DNA from: JAPOUP01 sp026708635
Lineage (GTDB): Bacteria; Pseudomonadota; Alphaproteobacteria; Rhodobacterales; Rhodobacteraceae
DNA: 64,000 bases
Reading direction: 5' to 3'
Assembly (NCBI GenBank): GCA_965200115.1
Contig: OZ241336.1
Span: 3,596,001-3,660,000, forward strand
Each line of letters begins with the position of its first letter. Within the stretch, counting starts at the first letter, position 1. Positions 1 through 9,929 of the stretch are shown in pieces. The position numbers were made by a program, and so were the translations under genes. The notes below the pieces were generated by a model. It did no database searches and was not told the DNA's origin. It saw nothing but the letters and a program-made list of their open reading frames with translations.

Positions 1-1
1 C

Positions 2-157
2 GCCGACATGGCCAGGCGGGATACCGACATGGCCAGGTGCGACAAGGACAATCTGCGCTGGATTGTCGGATTCGGGATTGCCCAGATCGCGATAACGATC
101 GCCGTCCTGGGTGCCGGCTTCGCATTCCTGGCCCCGGTCGGAATACCATCTCCGTAG
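2..157 (+). CDS. C-terminal end of a small coiled-coil/single-TM protein (partial)
   Basis: The window opens inside a reading frame that runs to a TAG at 155-157. The 51 visible residues contain a repeated D-M-A-R motif, a charged stretch (CDKDNLRW), then one hydrophobic helix of about 25 residues ending GIPSP. A charged, repetitive, probably coiled-coil segment followed by a C-terminal membrane anchor is typical of DUF1640-type (CCDC90-like) small proteins, but too little is present to assign it. The start lies upstream of the window. Confidence 0.5.
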   Translation, partial: ADMARRDTDMARCDKDNLRWIVGFGIAQIAITIAVLGAGFAFLAPVGIPSP

Positions 158-449
158 GCCTGTGTATCCGGCATCCAGTGCCGTCAACCGGTCGGTCGGG
201 GCGAACGCCATAATCTCTCCCGCAACGGAGATCCCTGGAGCCTTCTTCGTCGACGGCCAGCCCCATCACCGCGCCCGTCAGGCTGTCGCCGGCCGGCGCG
301 ATGCGCGCCGCTGCGTCAAGACCATGGATGCCCGAACCTGCCGCAGCGTCCGTGTCTATCACGACTCCCGCCGCTCGACGGCGGATGCCGCGGCCTTGCC
401 TTGCGGCAAGTGATATCCGCGAGAGCCGCATGTTTCGGGACGTCCGTGA

Positions 450-2123
450 TCAGCCGTTCCGGCGCCGTAGGCCGCGGGAGTCGCTGACCGTGTATGATTT
501 CCGGGCGGGTCCTACGTATTTCGCCAGGAGTTCATCCCGCACCTCGCTTCCATCCGCGAGAAACGGAAGGATTCCGCGCCGAACGGACCGTCCGCGCATC
601 GCTTCGATGTCGGTTTCCGATTTCGTGACCCTCTGCGCCAGTCGCCGTCCCCATTGCGCGAGAAAATCATAAAGGCGGTCGATATCGTCTTGGTGGGCGC
701 CCGTTTTCGCCAGATCCTGGAACTCGTCGGGATCGGTCCGAAGGTCGAACAGCATCGGCCGGAACCCACCCTCGGCGTGAATGAGTTTAAGACGTCCGTC
801 AAACACCATGAACAGGCGCGCGTCTCGCGGCCGGAGGCCGAGCCGGGTGCATTGCGGAGTTGGCGAGTAGTCGAATTCACTAACCACGAAACGCCGCCAT
901 TCCGGTGTCTCGCCGCGAAGCCACGGGAGCAGTGAGCGGCCCTCGATAATGTGATCGGGTACCTTACCGCCCGCCGCCTCAACGAATGTCGCCGCGACGT
1001 CAATGCTTTCTACAAGGGCGTCACTGACGGTGCCGCGCGATTCATCCGCCTCCGGCCGGGGATCATAAACGATCAACGGAATCTTGACCGACGGGTCATG
1101 GAAAAGATCCTTCTCGCCGAGCCAGTGGTCTCCCAGATAGTCTCCGTGATCCGAGGTCAGCACTATCATCGTGTCATCAAGCCGGCCGGTGGCCTCGAGA
1201 AAGTCCAGAAGCCGTCCCAACTGGTCGTCGCACTGCTTTATCAGGCCCATGTAGGCCGGGATTACCTTCCCGCGCACCTCATCCCTGCGGAAGGCGCGGG
1301 CGATCGCGTTTTCCATGTAGGCGCCGAACACCGGATGCGGATCCTCGCGTTCGACCTCCGAACGGATTGCCTGGGGTACGTGGTTCGGACCGTACATCGC
1401 ATGGTAGGGTTCCGGCACGATGTAGGGCCAATGGGGCTTGATGTAGGAAATATGCGCGCACCAAGGGGTTTCCGCGCTCTCGATGAATCTTATGGCCTCT
1501 CCGGTCAGCCACGGTGTTTCGCTGTCCTCCTCACGGATGTTCGCGGCTCTATCGGCGTTGCCCAGTATCCATCCCGTCGCGATGGCGCCGTCATCGTCTA
1601 TGCCCGCATTCGCGTAGTGCGCCCATGGATTCTCGCCCTCATAGCCTTTCGACCTGAGGAACTCGTTGTAAGGTGAGTGGCGTTCGTCATAAAATCCATC
1701 CGGACCTTCCCCCCAAAGTCCGTCGTCCCGGACGAAGACGTCGAATCCGCATTCGGCCTGCCGTGCGCCTATAACGCTCTCGGGCGAGATGCCGAGTCTG
1801 GCCATACCCTCCGTGTCCGGGCGCATGTGGGTCTTGCCGACCAGCCAGCAGTCCATGCCGATGGCGCGGAGATGGTCGCCCATGGTCAGTTCTCCAACGC
1901 GGAGGGGAAACCCGTTCCATTGGGCGCCATGGCTAGACGCGTAGCGGCCGGTATAGAAACACATCCGGCTGGCGCCGCAGATCGGGGACTGCGCGTAGGC
2001 GTTCGAGAAGCGGACGCCCATGGCCGCGACGCGGTCGAAGTTCGGGGTGTGCAGGTGCGGGTGCCCGGCGCAGCTGAGATAATCGAACCGTAGCTGGTCG
2101 TACATGATGAACAGTATATTCAT
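450..2123 (-). CDS. Sulfatase-family hydrolase (arylsulfatase / phosphonate monoester hydrolase type)
   Basis: Last gene of the nine-gene minus-strand operon. The 557-residue protein starts with the metal-binding N-terminus of the alkaline phosphatase/sulfatase superfamily (MYDQLRFD) and has C49-G-A-S-R, matching the C-x-[PA]-S-R motif whose Cys is oxidised to formylglycine. A later T-S-D-H-G-D motif supplies further metal ligands, and G-E-K-D-L-F-H-D-P resembles both choline-sulfatase-like and phosphonate monoester hydrolase relatives. No signal peptide is visible, so it is probably cytoplasmic. It would remove sulfate (or a phospho/phosphonate ester) from the compound imported by the adjacent transporter. 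ATG at 2123 has GGGAG six bases upstream. Substrate unknown. Confidence 0.88.
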   Translation of the reverse strand: MNILFIMYDQLRFDYLSCAGHPHLHTPNFDRVAAMGVRFSNAYAQSPICGASRMCFYTGRYASSHGAQWNGFPLRVGELTMGDHLRAIGMDCWLVGKTHMRPDTEGMARLGISPESVIGARQAECGFDVFVRDDGLWGEGPDGFYDERHSPYNEFLRSKGYEGENPWAHYANAGIDDDGAIATGWILGNADRAANIREEDSETPWLTGEAIRFIESAETPWCAHISYIKPHWPYIVPEPYHAMYGPNHVPQAIRSEVEREDPHPVFGAYMENAIARAFRRDEVRGKVIPAYMGLIKQCDDQLGRLLDFLEATGRLDDTMIVLTSDHGDYLGDHWLGEKDLFHDPSVKIPLIVYDPRPEADESRGTVSDALVESIDVAATFVEAAGGKVPDHIIEGRSLLPWLRGETPEWRRFVVSEFDYSPTPQCTRLGLRPRDARLFMVFDGRLKLIHAEGGFRPMLFDLRTDPDEFQDLAKTGAHQDDIDRLYDFLAQWGRRLAQRVTKSETDIEAMRGRSVRRGILPFLADGSEVRDELLAKYVGPARKSYTVSDSRGLRRRNG

Positions 2124-2167
2124 TCGTCACTCCCGGTGCCGGGGCCATGCCGGTCCACTGGTTCCAT

Positions 2168-5100
2168 TCACGTGAAACGTCCGGTCGCCGGACTGATCCA
2201 CAATGTCACTATCTCGAACGGCGCCAGTTCCAGCAATACCGTATCTCCGGCGATCTCGACGGGGCCGGTCGGGTTTTCCAGAAGGTCGCAGCGGTGCGCC
2301 GCGCCGACTGGAGTCCGGAACCGCAGTTTGACCGGACCGCCGATGCCGTCAGGCTCGAAGAGCCGTAGAATGGCGCCACCGGACTTTCCCGGCTTCAGAG
2401 TCTCGCAGACCGCGCGCGCGCCCGAAACGCTGACGAAGGACCGCCCGTCGAAAGCGGTGTCGCCGCGACCGGCGGCCGGCCGGACGATCCGAAGCGGGGT
2501 ATTGAGATCATAGGCGGCGGCGTCCACATCCGCGCGGCCGTTTCCGGAAAACGGCAGGAAACTGTAGGTGAATTCATGCTGGCCCTGGTCGGCGCCGGGA
2601 TCGGGTGCGGTCGCGGACTTGATGAGGGTCAGGCGCATGACGCTGCCCCGAACGTCATGGCCGTACTTGCAGTCGTTCAGAATGGCCGCGCCGCGCGATC
2701 CGTTGGAAAGCAGGGTCCATTTCTGCGCGGGAACCTCAAAGCGGGCGCGCTCGAAAGGCGTGTCGCGACCGGTGGAACGCTCGACGGCGCCCCACTGGAT
2801 GTCGAACAGGGCCTTCGGACATGTCACGGTGACCGGAAAGGCGACTTTCAGGAGCGTATGTCTTTGACGCCACTCGATTTTCGTGACAAAGTCGATACGG
2901 GCGGAACCGGCGCTGAGCCGGATGTCCTGCATTATGCGGCTCCCGCGCCAGCGCCGCTCGGTACGGATCGCGACCCGGATCGGGCCCCGTTCGACGATAC
3001 GGATGACCGCCGCTTCCTCGACCGCTTCCATGCGGTCCTCAAAATCCGGATCGATGTCCCAGGCATCCCAGCAGATCGGTCGGTCCTCGAACGCCTGGAA
3101 CTGGTTCGCTGGCGCGTCCTCGGAAACGAACTCGGTCGCCGTGTCCCTGTGGAATGCCGAGACCAGACGGCCGCGGCCGTCAAACTCGGCGCGCAGGAAA
3201 GCGTTCTCCATCACCGCGCCATCACCGTTCCGCCCGGGACGGATGGAAAGACCTTCCGGTGCCGGCGCGACGGCGACCGAGAGCGGTGTTGCGGAATAGG
3301 CTGGCAGAGAGGGAAGATAGACCAGCGCACCCCTGTCGGTTGGCTGATTGGGGTCCGTCGCGCCGGTTTCCGGCAGTTCGGCGATCCGGGTCGCGCTGAC
3401 CGGCATCGCGTTCAGTATCAGGGTTTCGGGCGCGTTCGCGGCCAGGGTTTCGGCCGCCGCCGTTGCCGCGGCCTCGGCGATTCCGGCGATCCGGGCATGG
3501 TCGGAACGGGACTCATCGAGTGCCCGCGGTACGCAGACACCGGAAACGGTGTCGTGAAACTGATTGCTGCAGAGCAGTTCCCACGCCGCGCCGAGATCGG
3601 GTGAAAGACCCGCGAGAACCGACAGCGCCTCGGCTTCGTGCAGCGCGCGTTCGTTCCGCCGGTTGGCGCGTTTGATCCATGCCTGGCTGGTCAACGTTCC
3701 GCGGTGGCCCTCAAGGTAGTGTTCGCCGCGGTGCACGGGCAGGGAGCGCGCCTCGGCCTCAATGGCTTCAAATGCCGCGCGCACGCTCGACATGACCATC
3801 CTCGGCATTCCCGGCATACGCGCGTAGGCGCGCGCGCGGGAGAGAAGCTCTTCGGTCGGTCCGCCGCCGCCGTCACCGTAACCGAAGCAGATCGGCAGGC
3901 GGCGCGCGTCCGGGTCGGCGTGGGTGAACGTGCCCAGAACCTCGCGGGCGGTGAGGTCGCTCTTGTAGTTCGTGGGGAAGGGCAGGTGTTCCACGCTTCT
4001 CGGCGTGGTCAGCACGTGGGCGAGAATACGCGTGCCGTCGATGCCCTCCCATAGATGGGTCGGAGGCACGCGGTTAACCTGGTTCCAGTTCAGCTTGTTC
4101 GTGCAGAACCACTTCAGACCGGCCTGTTTCATGAGTTGGGGCATCTGGCCGGGAAACCCGAATGTATCGGGTAGCCACAGAACCGGAGTCTCCACGTCGC
4201 CGAAGGTATCGCGGAAATAGCCCCGTCCGAGCTGGAACTGGCGCACCAGCGACTCAGGACCTGGAATGTTCAGGTCCGGTTCCACCCACATTCCACCCAG
4301 TACCTCCCAGCGCCCTTCCGAGACACGGGTCCTTATCCGCCGGAACTGGTCCGGCGCGTCTTTGGCGCAGAATGCGTAGACATGCGCCTGCGATTGGCAG
4401 AAGCGGTAATCGGGATCCGCGTCCATCAACCTCAGCACGTTCGAGAACGTCCGCACCGCTTTCCGGCGCGCCTGATCGATCGTCCAGAGATACGAGATGT
4501 CCAGATGCGCATGGCCGATCGCGTGCAGCGTGACATCGAGCGGCTCCCCCGCCGATGCAATCCCCTCGCGCAGGACGCAAAGCGCGTTCGGGGCGCTCTC
4601 GTGGAGCGCGGCGCCGGGCAGCTCCCATGTATCGAGCGCCAGGAACGCCGCGTCCAGAGCGTCAAACAGACCGTCACGGATGGCGGGGTCGGCCGAGAGT
4701 TCGGAAGCGGCGTCGAGCGTCGCCCGCGCCAGACCGAAAAACCCCAGCAGTGCTGGGTCACGCTCGACCAGCGCGGGACGTCCCATGAACAGTCTGGCGC
4801 GGTCGGAGGGATCGGGAGGCCATCGTGTATGGCCGGTCCATCCGTGGAGATCCAGCCTGTGGCTTCGGCCGTCGGCGAGCGTTCGGTCGAGAGGAATCGT
4901 CTGGTGGTAACGGTCGGCGGAGCCGATTGGCGCGCCGTTCAGGTAAACCAGCGCCTCAGGATGGTTGAAGATGTCGCCGAACGTTCCGAGCGGAAGGTGG
5001 ATGGCCAGTCGGTCAGCGGCCCAGCCGGACGGTATCCGGATCGAACCCGACAGGAAAAAGTCAAGGTCGGAGCGTCCCCAGTAGCTCTCGGGCTCTACGG

Positions 5101-5266
5101 CGGGCCATGCGCGCGGATCGGCGTCCAGGGGAGGATTCTCGGCGGGACCCGATAGCTCCAGAAGCCGCAGGGGCGGAAGCGCCGCCGACCGGCGGTGGAC
5201 GTACGGCGCGATGTGTCGCAGTTTCGCGCGGAGTCTCGCGGAGGCGTACCGGGTGTCGCGTTTCAC
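2168..5266 (-). CDS. Alpha-mannosidase, glycoside hydrolase family 38
   Basis: A 1032-residue retaining alpha-mannosidase, the usual length for bacterial GH38 enzymes. The zinc-binding G-H-A-H-L-D motif lies at residues 251-256 (H254 and D256 the likely ligands) and the nucleophile loop W-L-P-D-T-F-G-F at 364-371, with D367 as predicted nucleophile. No signal peptide, so hydrolysis of alpha-mannosides is likely cytoplasmic after uptake. I chose GTG at 5266 because its GTGA overlaps the stop of the upstream ABC ATPase (5263-5265) and the frame stays open; a start 126 bases further upstream would overlap the ATPase gene heavily. The sulfatase gene follows 44 bases downstream. Confidence 0.92.
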   Translation of the reverse strand: MKRDTRYASARLRAKLRHIAPYVHRRSAALPPLRLLELSGPAENPPLDADPRAWPAVEPESYWGRSDLDFFLSGSIRIPSGWAADRLAIHLPLGTFGDIFNHPEALVYLNGAPIGSADRYHQTIPLDRTLADGRSHRLDLHGWTGHTRWPPDPSDRARLFMGRPALVERDPALLGFFGLARATLDAASELSADPAIRDGLFDALDAAFLALDTWELPGAALHESAPNALCVLREGIASAGEPLDVTLHAIGHAHLDISYLWTIDQARRKAVRTFSNVLRLMDADPDYRFCQSQAHVYAFCAKDAPDQFRRIRTRVSEGRWEVLGGMWVEPDLNIPGPESLVRQFQLGRGYFRDTFGDVETPVLWLPDTFGFPGQMPQLMKQAGLKWFCTNKLNWNQVNRVPPTHLWEGIDGTRILAHVLTTPRSVEHLPFPTNYKSDLTAREVLGTFTHADPDARRLPICFGYGDGGGGPTEELLSRARAYARMPGMPRMVMSSVRAAFEAIEAEARSLPVHRGEHYLEGHRGTLTSQAWIKRANRRNERALHEAEALSVLAGLSPDLGAAWELLCSNQFHDTVSGVCVPRALDESRSDHARIAGIAEAAATAAAETLAANAPETLILNAMPVSATRIAELPETGATDPNQPTDRGALVYLPSLPAYSATPLSVAVAPAPEGLSIRPGRNGDGAVMENAFLRAEFDGRGRLVSAFHRDTATEFVSEDAPANQFQAFEDRPICWDAWDIDPDFEDRMEAVEEAAVIRIVERGPIRVAIRTERRWRGSRIMQDIRLSAGSARIDFVTKIEWRQRHTLLKVAFPVTVTCPKALFDIQWGAVERSTGRDTPFERARFEVPAQKWTLLSNGSRGAAILNDCKYGHDVRGSVMRLTLIKSATAPDPGADQGQHEFTYSFLPFSGNGRADVDAAAYDLNTPLRIVRPAAGRGDTAFDGRSFVSVSGARAVCETLKPGKSGGAILRLFEPDGIGGPVKLRFRTPVGAAHRCDLLENPTGPVEIAGDTVLLELAPFEIVTLWISPATGRFT

Positions 5267-7119
5267 CGCGTCACCAGTTCGAAGCCCTCTACGGAACCCC
5301 GATATGCGAAAGGCGCGTCCGCGACATGCGCGTGATCCGCGGCGGGCTCCGGACCGGCGCTTCCACCCCACGGCCGGTCTGGATCCGGCCACGGAATCGA
5401 GTCGACCAGTAATCTGGTATAGGGATGCTCGGGATTGCCGATCACCTGCCCCGGCGGTCCGGCCTCGACGACGCGGCCCCTGTATAGAACCATGACGTAG
5501 TCCGAGACGTGATATGCCGTCGCGAGGTCGTGCGTGATATACAGGATCGAGATTCCAAACCTGTCCTTGAGGTCGTATATGTTCGACAGGATCGTCGCGC
5601 GCAGGCTGGCGTCCACCATCGACACCGGTTCGTCCGCGACCAGGAGTTTCGGCGACAGCATCAGCGCGCGGGCGACGATAAGCCGTTGACGCTGGCCGCC
5701 TGACAGCTGGTGGGGATAGCGCGGAAGCACCAGATCGGGATCCAGGCCCACGGTGCGGCAGACCTCCTCCATCCTTTGCCGGATATGCGCTTCGTCGCGG
5801 GCGAGACCGAAGCGCCGGTAGGGGTAGGCGAGGGCATGACGCACCCTGTAGAACGGGTTGAAACAGGCGTAGGGATCCTGCAGCACCGCCTGGACGTCCC
5901 TACGGAACCCAAGTTTCCCCGCCGCGCCCGCTCTTCGGAGGTCGCGTCCCTCGAACCGCACGGCGCCGGCGGTCGGATGCGTGAAACCCAGGACGATGGA
6001 CCCTAGCGTCGATTTGCCTGAACCCGACTGGCCCACGATCGAGATGATCTTCGGGACGTCACCCCGCAGCGTGAAGCTGAGCGGGTGGAGGGCCGTGAGT
6101 TTGCCGTAGACCTTGCTTACCCGGTCGAACGTCAGGAGCGGTGCCGGACGGCGGCTCCCCGGCGCCTCCCTGGCGGAGGAGGGACGTAGGAAACTCTTGC
6201 CTCCGACCAGCGGCACTGAGGAGATCAGCGCCCGTGTGTAGGGATGTCCGGGATTTCCGAGAATCCGCCGGATATCGCCGTATTCGACCAGTTCCCCCTG
6301 CCTGAGGACCGCCAGTTCGTCGACCGACTGGGCCATCAGCCCCATATCGTGCCCGATGAGGATAAGGCCCGATCCGGCGAGCGCCTGCGCTTCCCTGAGC
6401 GTCTGCATCACCTGCCTTTGGGTTACGACGTCCAGTGCGGAGGTCGGCTCGTCGGCGATGATAAGCTCCGGCCGCAGGATCATGCCCAGCGCGATGCAGA
6501 CGCGCTGCTTCATGCCGCCAGAGAGTTCATGAGGATGGAGACGACCGGTTCGAGGATGAAGGCCGACGCTGTCGAGCGCTTTGTCCGACCTGCGCATGAG
6601 CTCCTTGCGGTTCCTTCGGCCCTCATGCGCCGAAATCGCGTCCCAGAGCTGTTGTTCGACGCGCATCACCGGGTTGAGGGAATTCATCGCGCCCTGCGGG
6701 ATGTAGGCGACACGGGACAGCCTCGCGAGGCGCATGTCCTCTTCGGACAGTTTCAGCATATCGACCCCGCCGAGATCGATGGCGCCTCCGGAAACGTGGC
6801 CAGGGTCGGCGAGCATGCGCATGATCGCAAGGGCCGTCGTTGTCTTGCCCGACCCGCTCTCACCCACGAATCCGACACGGCGGCCCAGTCGGACGTCCAG
6901 CGAGAGTTTCCTGACCGCCTGGACAACGCCCTGCGGTGTCGGAAAATCGACGGAGAGTTCGCGAAGCGTAAGGACCGGACGGCCCGTCATGGAGTCCACC
7001 GGGCCGCCGCGGCCCCGGTTCCGTCCTGAGCCGGTATGGACCGTTTCAGCCGTCGTTCCCGGTACCCCGGCGGTTTCGTGGATACGGCTGCCGCCGTCCG
7101 GATGTCCCGGTTCCGTCAC
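5263..7119 (-). CDS. Fused dual ATP-binding protein of an Opp/Dpp-type ABC importer
   Basis: One 618-residue polypeptide carries two ABC ATPase halves, equivalent to DppD plus DppF. The first has Walker A GESGSGKTT (about residue 86), signature LSGGMKQR and Walker B IIADEPTSALD; the second has GQSGSGKST (about residue 365), LSGGQRQR and LVADEPVSMVD. It should energise the permease pair encoded immediately upstream. The GTG at 7119 overlaps the permease stop as GTGA and has AGGAGG eight bases before it; ATG at 6990, just before the first ABC domain, is an alternative start. The roughly 45 residues before the first domain are low-complexity and unassigned. Confidence 0.93.
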   Translation of the reverse strand: MTEPGHPDGGSRIHETAGVPGTTAETVHTGSGRNRGRGGPVDSMTGRPVLTLRELSVDFPTPQGVVQAVRKLSLDVRLGRRVGFVGESGSGKTTTALAIMRMLADPGHVSGGAIDLGGVDMLKLSEEDMRLARLSRVAYIPQGAMNSLNPVMRVEQQLWDAISAHEGRRNRKELMRRSDKALDSVGLHPRTGRLHPHELSGGMKQRVCIALGMILRPELIIADEPTSALDVVTQRQVMQTLREAQALAGSGLILIGHDMGLMAQSVDELAVLRQGELVEYGDIRRILGNPGHPYTRALISSVPLVGGKSFLRPSSAREAPGSRRPAPLLTFDRVSKVYGKLTALHPLSFTLRGDVPKIISIVGQSGSGKSTLGSIVLGFTHPTAGAVRFEGRDLRRAGAAGKLGFRRDVQAVLQDPYACFNPFYRVRHALAYPYRRFGLARDEAHIRQRMEEVCRTVGLDPDLVLPRYPHQLSGGQRQRLIVARALMLSPKLLVADEPVSMVDASLRATILSNIYDLKDRFGISILYITHDLATAYHVSDYVMVLYRGRVVEAGPPGQVIGNPEHPYTRLLVDSIPWPDPDRPWGGSAGPEPAADHAHVADAPFAYRGSVEGFELVTR

Positions 7120-8030
7120 CTCCCAAGCCTCCTGAGACGTGGATTGGAGATTTCGTCGAGACCGAGGTTTACCAGTAGAAGCCCGATGAACATGACGGCG
7201 AGCAGGACTGTGGGGATTCCCCACCACCACCATAGATTCTGGATCAACGCGCCGGCGCTGATCGCGTCGTAGATCGTGCGCCCGAGCGTGGGGATTCGCT
7301 GCGGGCCAAGTCCGAGAACCTCAAGGCCGACCGCCGTTACGATCGACGTTGTCACGTTGGCGATGAAGCTGCCGAAGAGGTAGGGGACGAGATTGGGCAG
7401 CATTTCCCTGAACATGATGTGATGGGTCGGCGCACCCGAGAGCCGGGCCATCATGACATAGCCGGACTGTTTCATTGACAGCACCTGGGCGCGGATCAGC
7501 CGTGTCGGTGACTGCCAGGCGAAACCGGCGATCAGCAGGGCCATAATTGTCAGTGACACGTCACCGAAGGCTGACTGGAACACCACAAGGATCAGAAGCG
7601 GCGGGATGGTGATCATCACGTCTGAGAGGACGCGGATGGTATCGTCGGTGCGTCCGCCGACAAACCCTGCGGTGAACCCCAGGACAATGCCCGCGCCCAT
7701 GCCGATCAGGCTGGCGAGGAACCCGACGAACAGCGTGTTGGGAGCGCCGATCGCGATCAGCGCCAACATGTCCCTGCCGGAGCCGTCCGTCCCGATGGGG
7801 TGGGCGGGAACACCCGGTTGTCCACGCAGGTTCTCGAAGCCGATGGGCGGTAGCTTCAGGGGTGCGGAGCCCGTGAAGACAAGGTCAAGATCCCATAACA
7901 GCCGTCCAAGCAATCCGAGCGCCACGATCGCGAGTAAAAGCCCGGCGCCGCAGAAGAGCTTCGGATTCGTCCAGGGATTGTCAAAGCGGCGCATCCTGCG
8001 CCGCGCGGCGCGGGTCGTGACGCCGGTCAT
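7116..8030 (-). CDS. ABC importer permease, DppC/OppC type
   Basis: A 304-residue integral membrane protein of the binding-protein-dependent transport family. After a basic N-terminus there is one TM helix, a periplasmic segment with the HPIGTDGSGRDML motif that is characteristic of DppC/OppC permeases, then about five helices with the cytoplasmic ATPase-contact loop (RLSGAPTHHIMFREMLPN). It partners the permease encoded upstream (four-base overlap at 8027-8030) and the fused ATPase downstream (GTGA overlap). Confidence 0.93.
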   Translation of the reverse strand: MTGVTTRAARRRMRRFDNPWTNPKLFCGAGLLLAIVALGLLGRLLWDLDLVFTGSAPLKLPPIGFENLRGQPGVPAHPIGTDGSGRDMLALIAIGAPNTLFVGFLASLIGMGAGIVLGFTAGFVGGRTDDTIRVLSDVMITIPPLLILVVFQSAFGDVSLTIMALLIAGFAWQSPTRLIRAQVLSMKQSGYVMMARLSGAPTHHIMFREMLPNLVPYLFGSFIANVTTSIVTAVGLEVLGLGPQRIPTLGRTIYDAISAGALIQNLWWWWGIPTVLLAVMFIGLLLVNLGLDEISNPRLRRLGR

Positions 8031-9142
8031 CCGTCGGATCCGTGGCGGATTCTCGGGTCGATCAGCGGATAGGCGAGATCGACGAGGAATACGGCAAGCG
8101 CCGTCATCAGTATGATGACGTAACTCACGCCCTGAATGACCGGAAAGTCCTGGTCGAGTATCGCGTCATACAGAAGCTTTCCCATTCCGTTGTAGGCGAA
8201 AATTCGCTCGACCAGAACCTGCCCGGCGACAAGCAGGCCGATCTTGAGCGCGAAAGCGGTGATCTGGGGCAGAATCGCGTTGCGGATCATGTATCCGTAG
8301 AGAACGGTGCGTGGCCGCAGGCCCTTCGCTTCGGCAAGCCTGACGTAATCCTCCCCCTGAACCGTGATCATCATGCCCCGCATGCCCAGTGCCCAGAAGC
8401 CAAACGTCACGATGACGATTGAAAGCGCCGGAAGGAATCCGTGGTGGAGAACGGACGCGGCGAAGGCCCAGTCCCAGCCGGGTTCGACGGTCAGCCCGTA
8501 GGCGCCCGCAAGCGGGAACCACTGCAGTTTCGCCGCGAATATCCACATCAGCAGAAGACCGCTCAGGATCGGTGGGATCGAGGTGAATACCATTGCCGCC
8601 GGTATCGCGATACGGACCAGCTTTGGTGAGTGGCTCCAGACCATCAGCGCGCCGAGCAGGTTGCCGATAAAGAACGTTATGAGCAGGGATAGCACCATCA
8701 GTCCGAGGGTCCACGGAAGCGCCCGCGCGATCAGGGTCGAAACCTTGGTGGGAAACGTCGCGGTGGAAAGGCCGAAGTCGAACAGGACGATGTTCCTGAG
8801 GTATTTCACGTATTGGACGATGAGCGGATCGTTGAGGCCGAAGCTCTCCCTGAGCTGGTCCAGTATGCGGTCCGCGTCCTGAACGGCTCCCGCTCCCGCG
8901 GCCATCCGTCCGAGCATGATATCGGCCGGGTCGACGGGAGACAGTCGCGGGATGATCCAGATCAGCGTGGCGGCGATCCAGATCGTGAGCAGCAGCGTCA
9001 ACAGCCGGTTGACCAGATATCCGGGCGGAATTCTCAAACGCGCGGCTTTCCGCGGGATGTCGACCGGTTCCTGGTCGCTCGCGTCCGTCGCCGGCGGTTC
9101 GCGCCGGTCACGTCGCCTGTCCCGCGGCGCCGCGCGAGACAT
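8027..9142 (-). CDS. ABC importer permease, DppB/OppB type
   Basis: A 371-residue permease with a charged N-terminal extension of about 40 residues, then the DppB/OppB pattern: TM1 (LLTLLLTIWIAATLIW), the periplasmic loop with FGLNDPLIVQYVKYL, and a late cytoplasmic loop EDYVRLAEAKGLRPRTVLY, the EAA-type coupling motif. The ATG at 9142 lies inside the end of the upstream PhyH gene (35-base overlap); no in-frame start sits closer to the junction, so this start is accepted. Forms the channel with the adjacent DppC-type protein. Confidence 0.92.
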   Translation of the reverse strand: MSRAAPRDRRRDRREPPATDASDQEPVDIPRKAARLRIPPGYLVNRLLTLLLTIWIAATLIWIIPRLSPVDPADIMLGRMAAGAGAVQDADRILDQLRESFGLNDPLIVQYVKYLRNIVLFDFGLSTATFPTKVSTLIARALPWTLGLMVLSLLITFFIGNLLGALMVWSHSPKLVRIAIPAAMVFTSIPPILSGLLLMWIFAAKLQWFPLAGAYGLTVEPGWDWAFAASVLHHGFLPALSIVIVTFGFWALGMRGMMITVQGEDYVRLAEAKGLRPRTVLYGYMIRNAILPQITAFALKIGLLVAGQVLVERIFAYNGMGKLLYDAILDQDFPVIQGVSYVIILMTALAVFLVDLAYPLIDPRIRHGSDG

Positions 9143-9875
9143 GGCTGTTCCATCCCCTCAGGACGAGACGCTCGTCGGGATGGAGATTGCCTTCCTCGAC
9201 ACGGTCCGTGCCGGCGTACATCTGGCAGAGCACCGTCTTGCGCGTACGCGCCGACCGGTTCGGCATGGAGCCATGCAGCGTGAGATAGTGAAAGAAAACG
9301 ACGTCGCCCGGCTCAGCTTCCACGGGCCGCGCGTGATCTATGGGGTATCGTGCCAGGGTGCTGTTCGGACGGCGCCCGTCTGCGCCCGGGATTCGTCCCA
9401 GACGATGCGATCCCGGGTAGACGCGCAGACACCCCATCTCGTCCGTGGCCTCCGATATATGAATGACTCCGGCGATCATCGAGTCGCGGGCGGTCGGGAA
9501 GTAGGGCCAGTCCTGGTGCATGGGGAACGGGGAGCCCCGCTCGGGCGGCTTCTGGAACAGTTTCGAGTGGTGCAGGACGATATCCGGGCCGAGTATCGTC
9601 TCCACCACGTCAAGGAAGTCCGGGGCCAGGAACGCGTCCATCCATCTGCGGGAATATTTCTGAACGTTGTGGGTATGCAGGATCCGGTCGCCGGGGCGGG
9701 TCAGGCCGGCCGCCTGCCCGCCGTCCCAGGTGGCGTCGATGCACTCGCCGGAGTTCGATATCTGGGCGACGATACGGTCGAAGTCCCTCTCGAGCGCCGC
9801 GACCTCGGCGATGGAGAACACTCCCTTGGCGAGAAGGAATCCGTCGGCTGAGAAACGGTCTTGGATTTCCGGCAT
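9108..9875 (-). CDS. Phytanoyl-CoA dioxygenase (PhyH) family Fe(II)/2-oxoglutarate oxygenase
   Basis: The 255-residue protein shows the double-stranded beta-helix signature of PhyH enzymes: the iron ligands H120-x-D122 in MHQDWPYFP, a distal His in TLHGSMPN, and the basic region R-S-A-R-T-R-K-T that would bind 2-oxoglutarate. These enzymes hydroxylate diverse small molecules; the family name does not imply phytanoyl-CoA here. It sits between the solute-binding protein and permease genes, so it probably oxidises the transported compound. ATG at 9875 is preceded directly by GAAGG, an unusually tight spacing. Confidence 0.87.
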   Translation of the reverse strand: MPEIQDRFSADGFLLAKGVFSIAEVAALERDFDRIVAQISNSGECIDATWDGGQAAGLTRPGDRILHTHNVQKYSRRWMDAFLAPDFLDVVETILGPDIVLHHSKLFQKPPERGSPFPMHQDWPYFPTARDSMIAGVIHISEATDEMGCLRVYPGSHRLGRIPGADGRRPNSTLARYPIDHARPVEAEPGDVVFFHYLTLHGSMPNRSARTRKTVLCQMYAGTDRVEEGNLHPDERLVLRGWNSHVSRGAAGQAT

Positions 9876-9898
9876 CCTTCAGATCCGGTTCGGGTGGG

Positions 9899-9923
9899 GC
9901 CGGCGGGGGCGTTCCCCGCCGGC
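9899..9923. promoter_or_regulatory. Intercistronic stem-loop after the solute-binding protein gene
   Basis: A perfect 10-bp stem (9899-9908 with 9914-9923) and five-base loop lie seven bases beyond the stop of the binding-protein gene on the minus strand. No U-run follows, so I read it as an mRNA-stabilising or partial-termination structure that lets the binding protein be made in excess of the permeases, as is common in ABC importer operons. Confidence 0.6.
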
Positions 9924-9929
9924 TTTCGC

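Noticed and set aside
2576..3604. Long plus-strand frame opposite the GH38 gene
   Set aside because: No domain features and Arg/Gly-rich composition; the minus strand encodes the enzyme.
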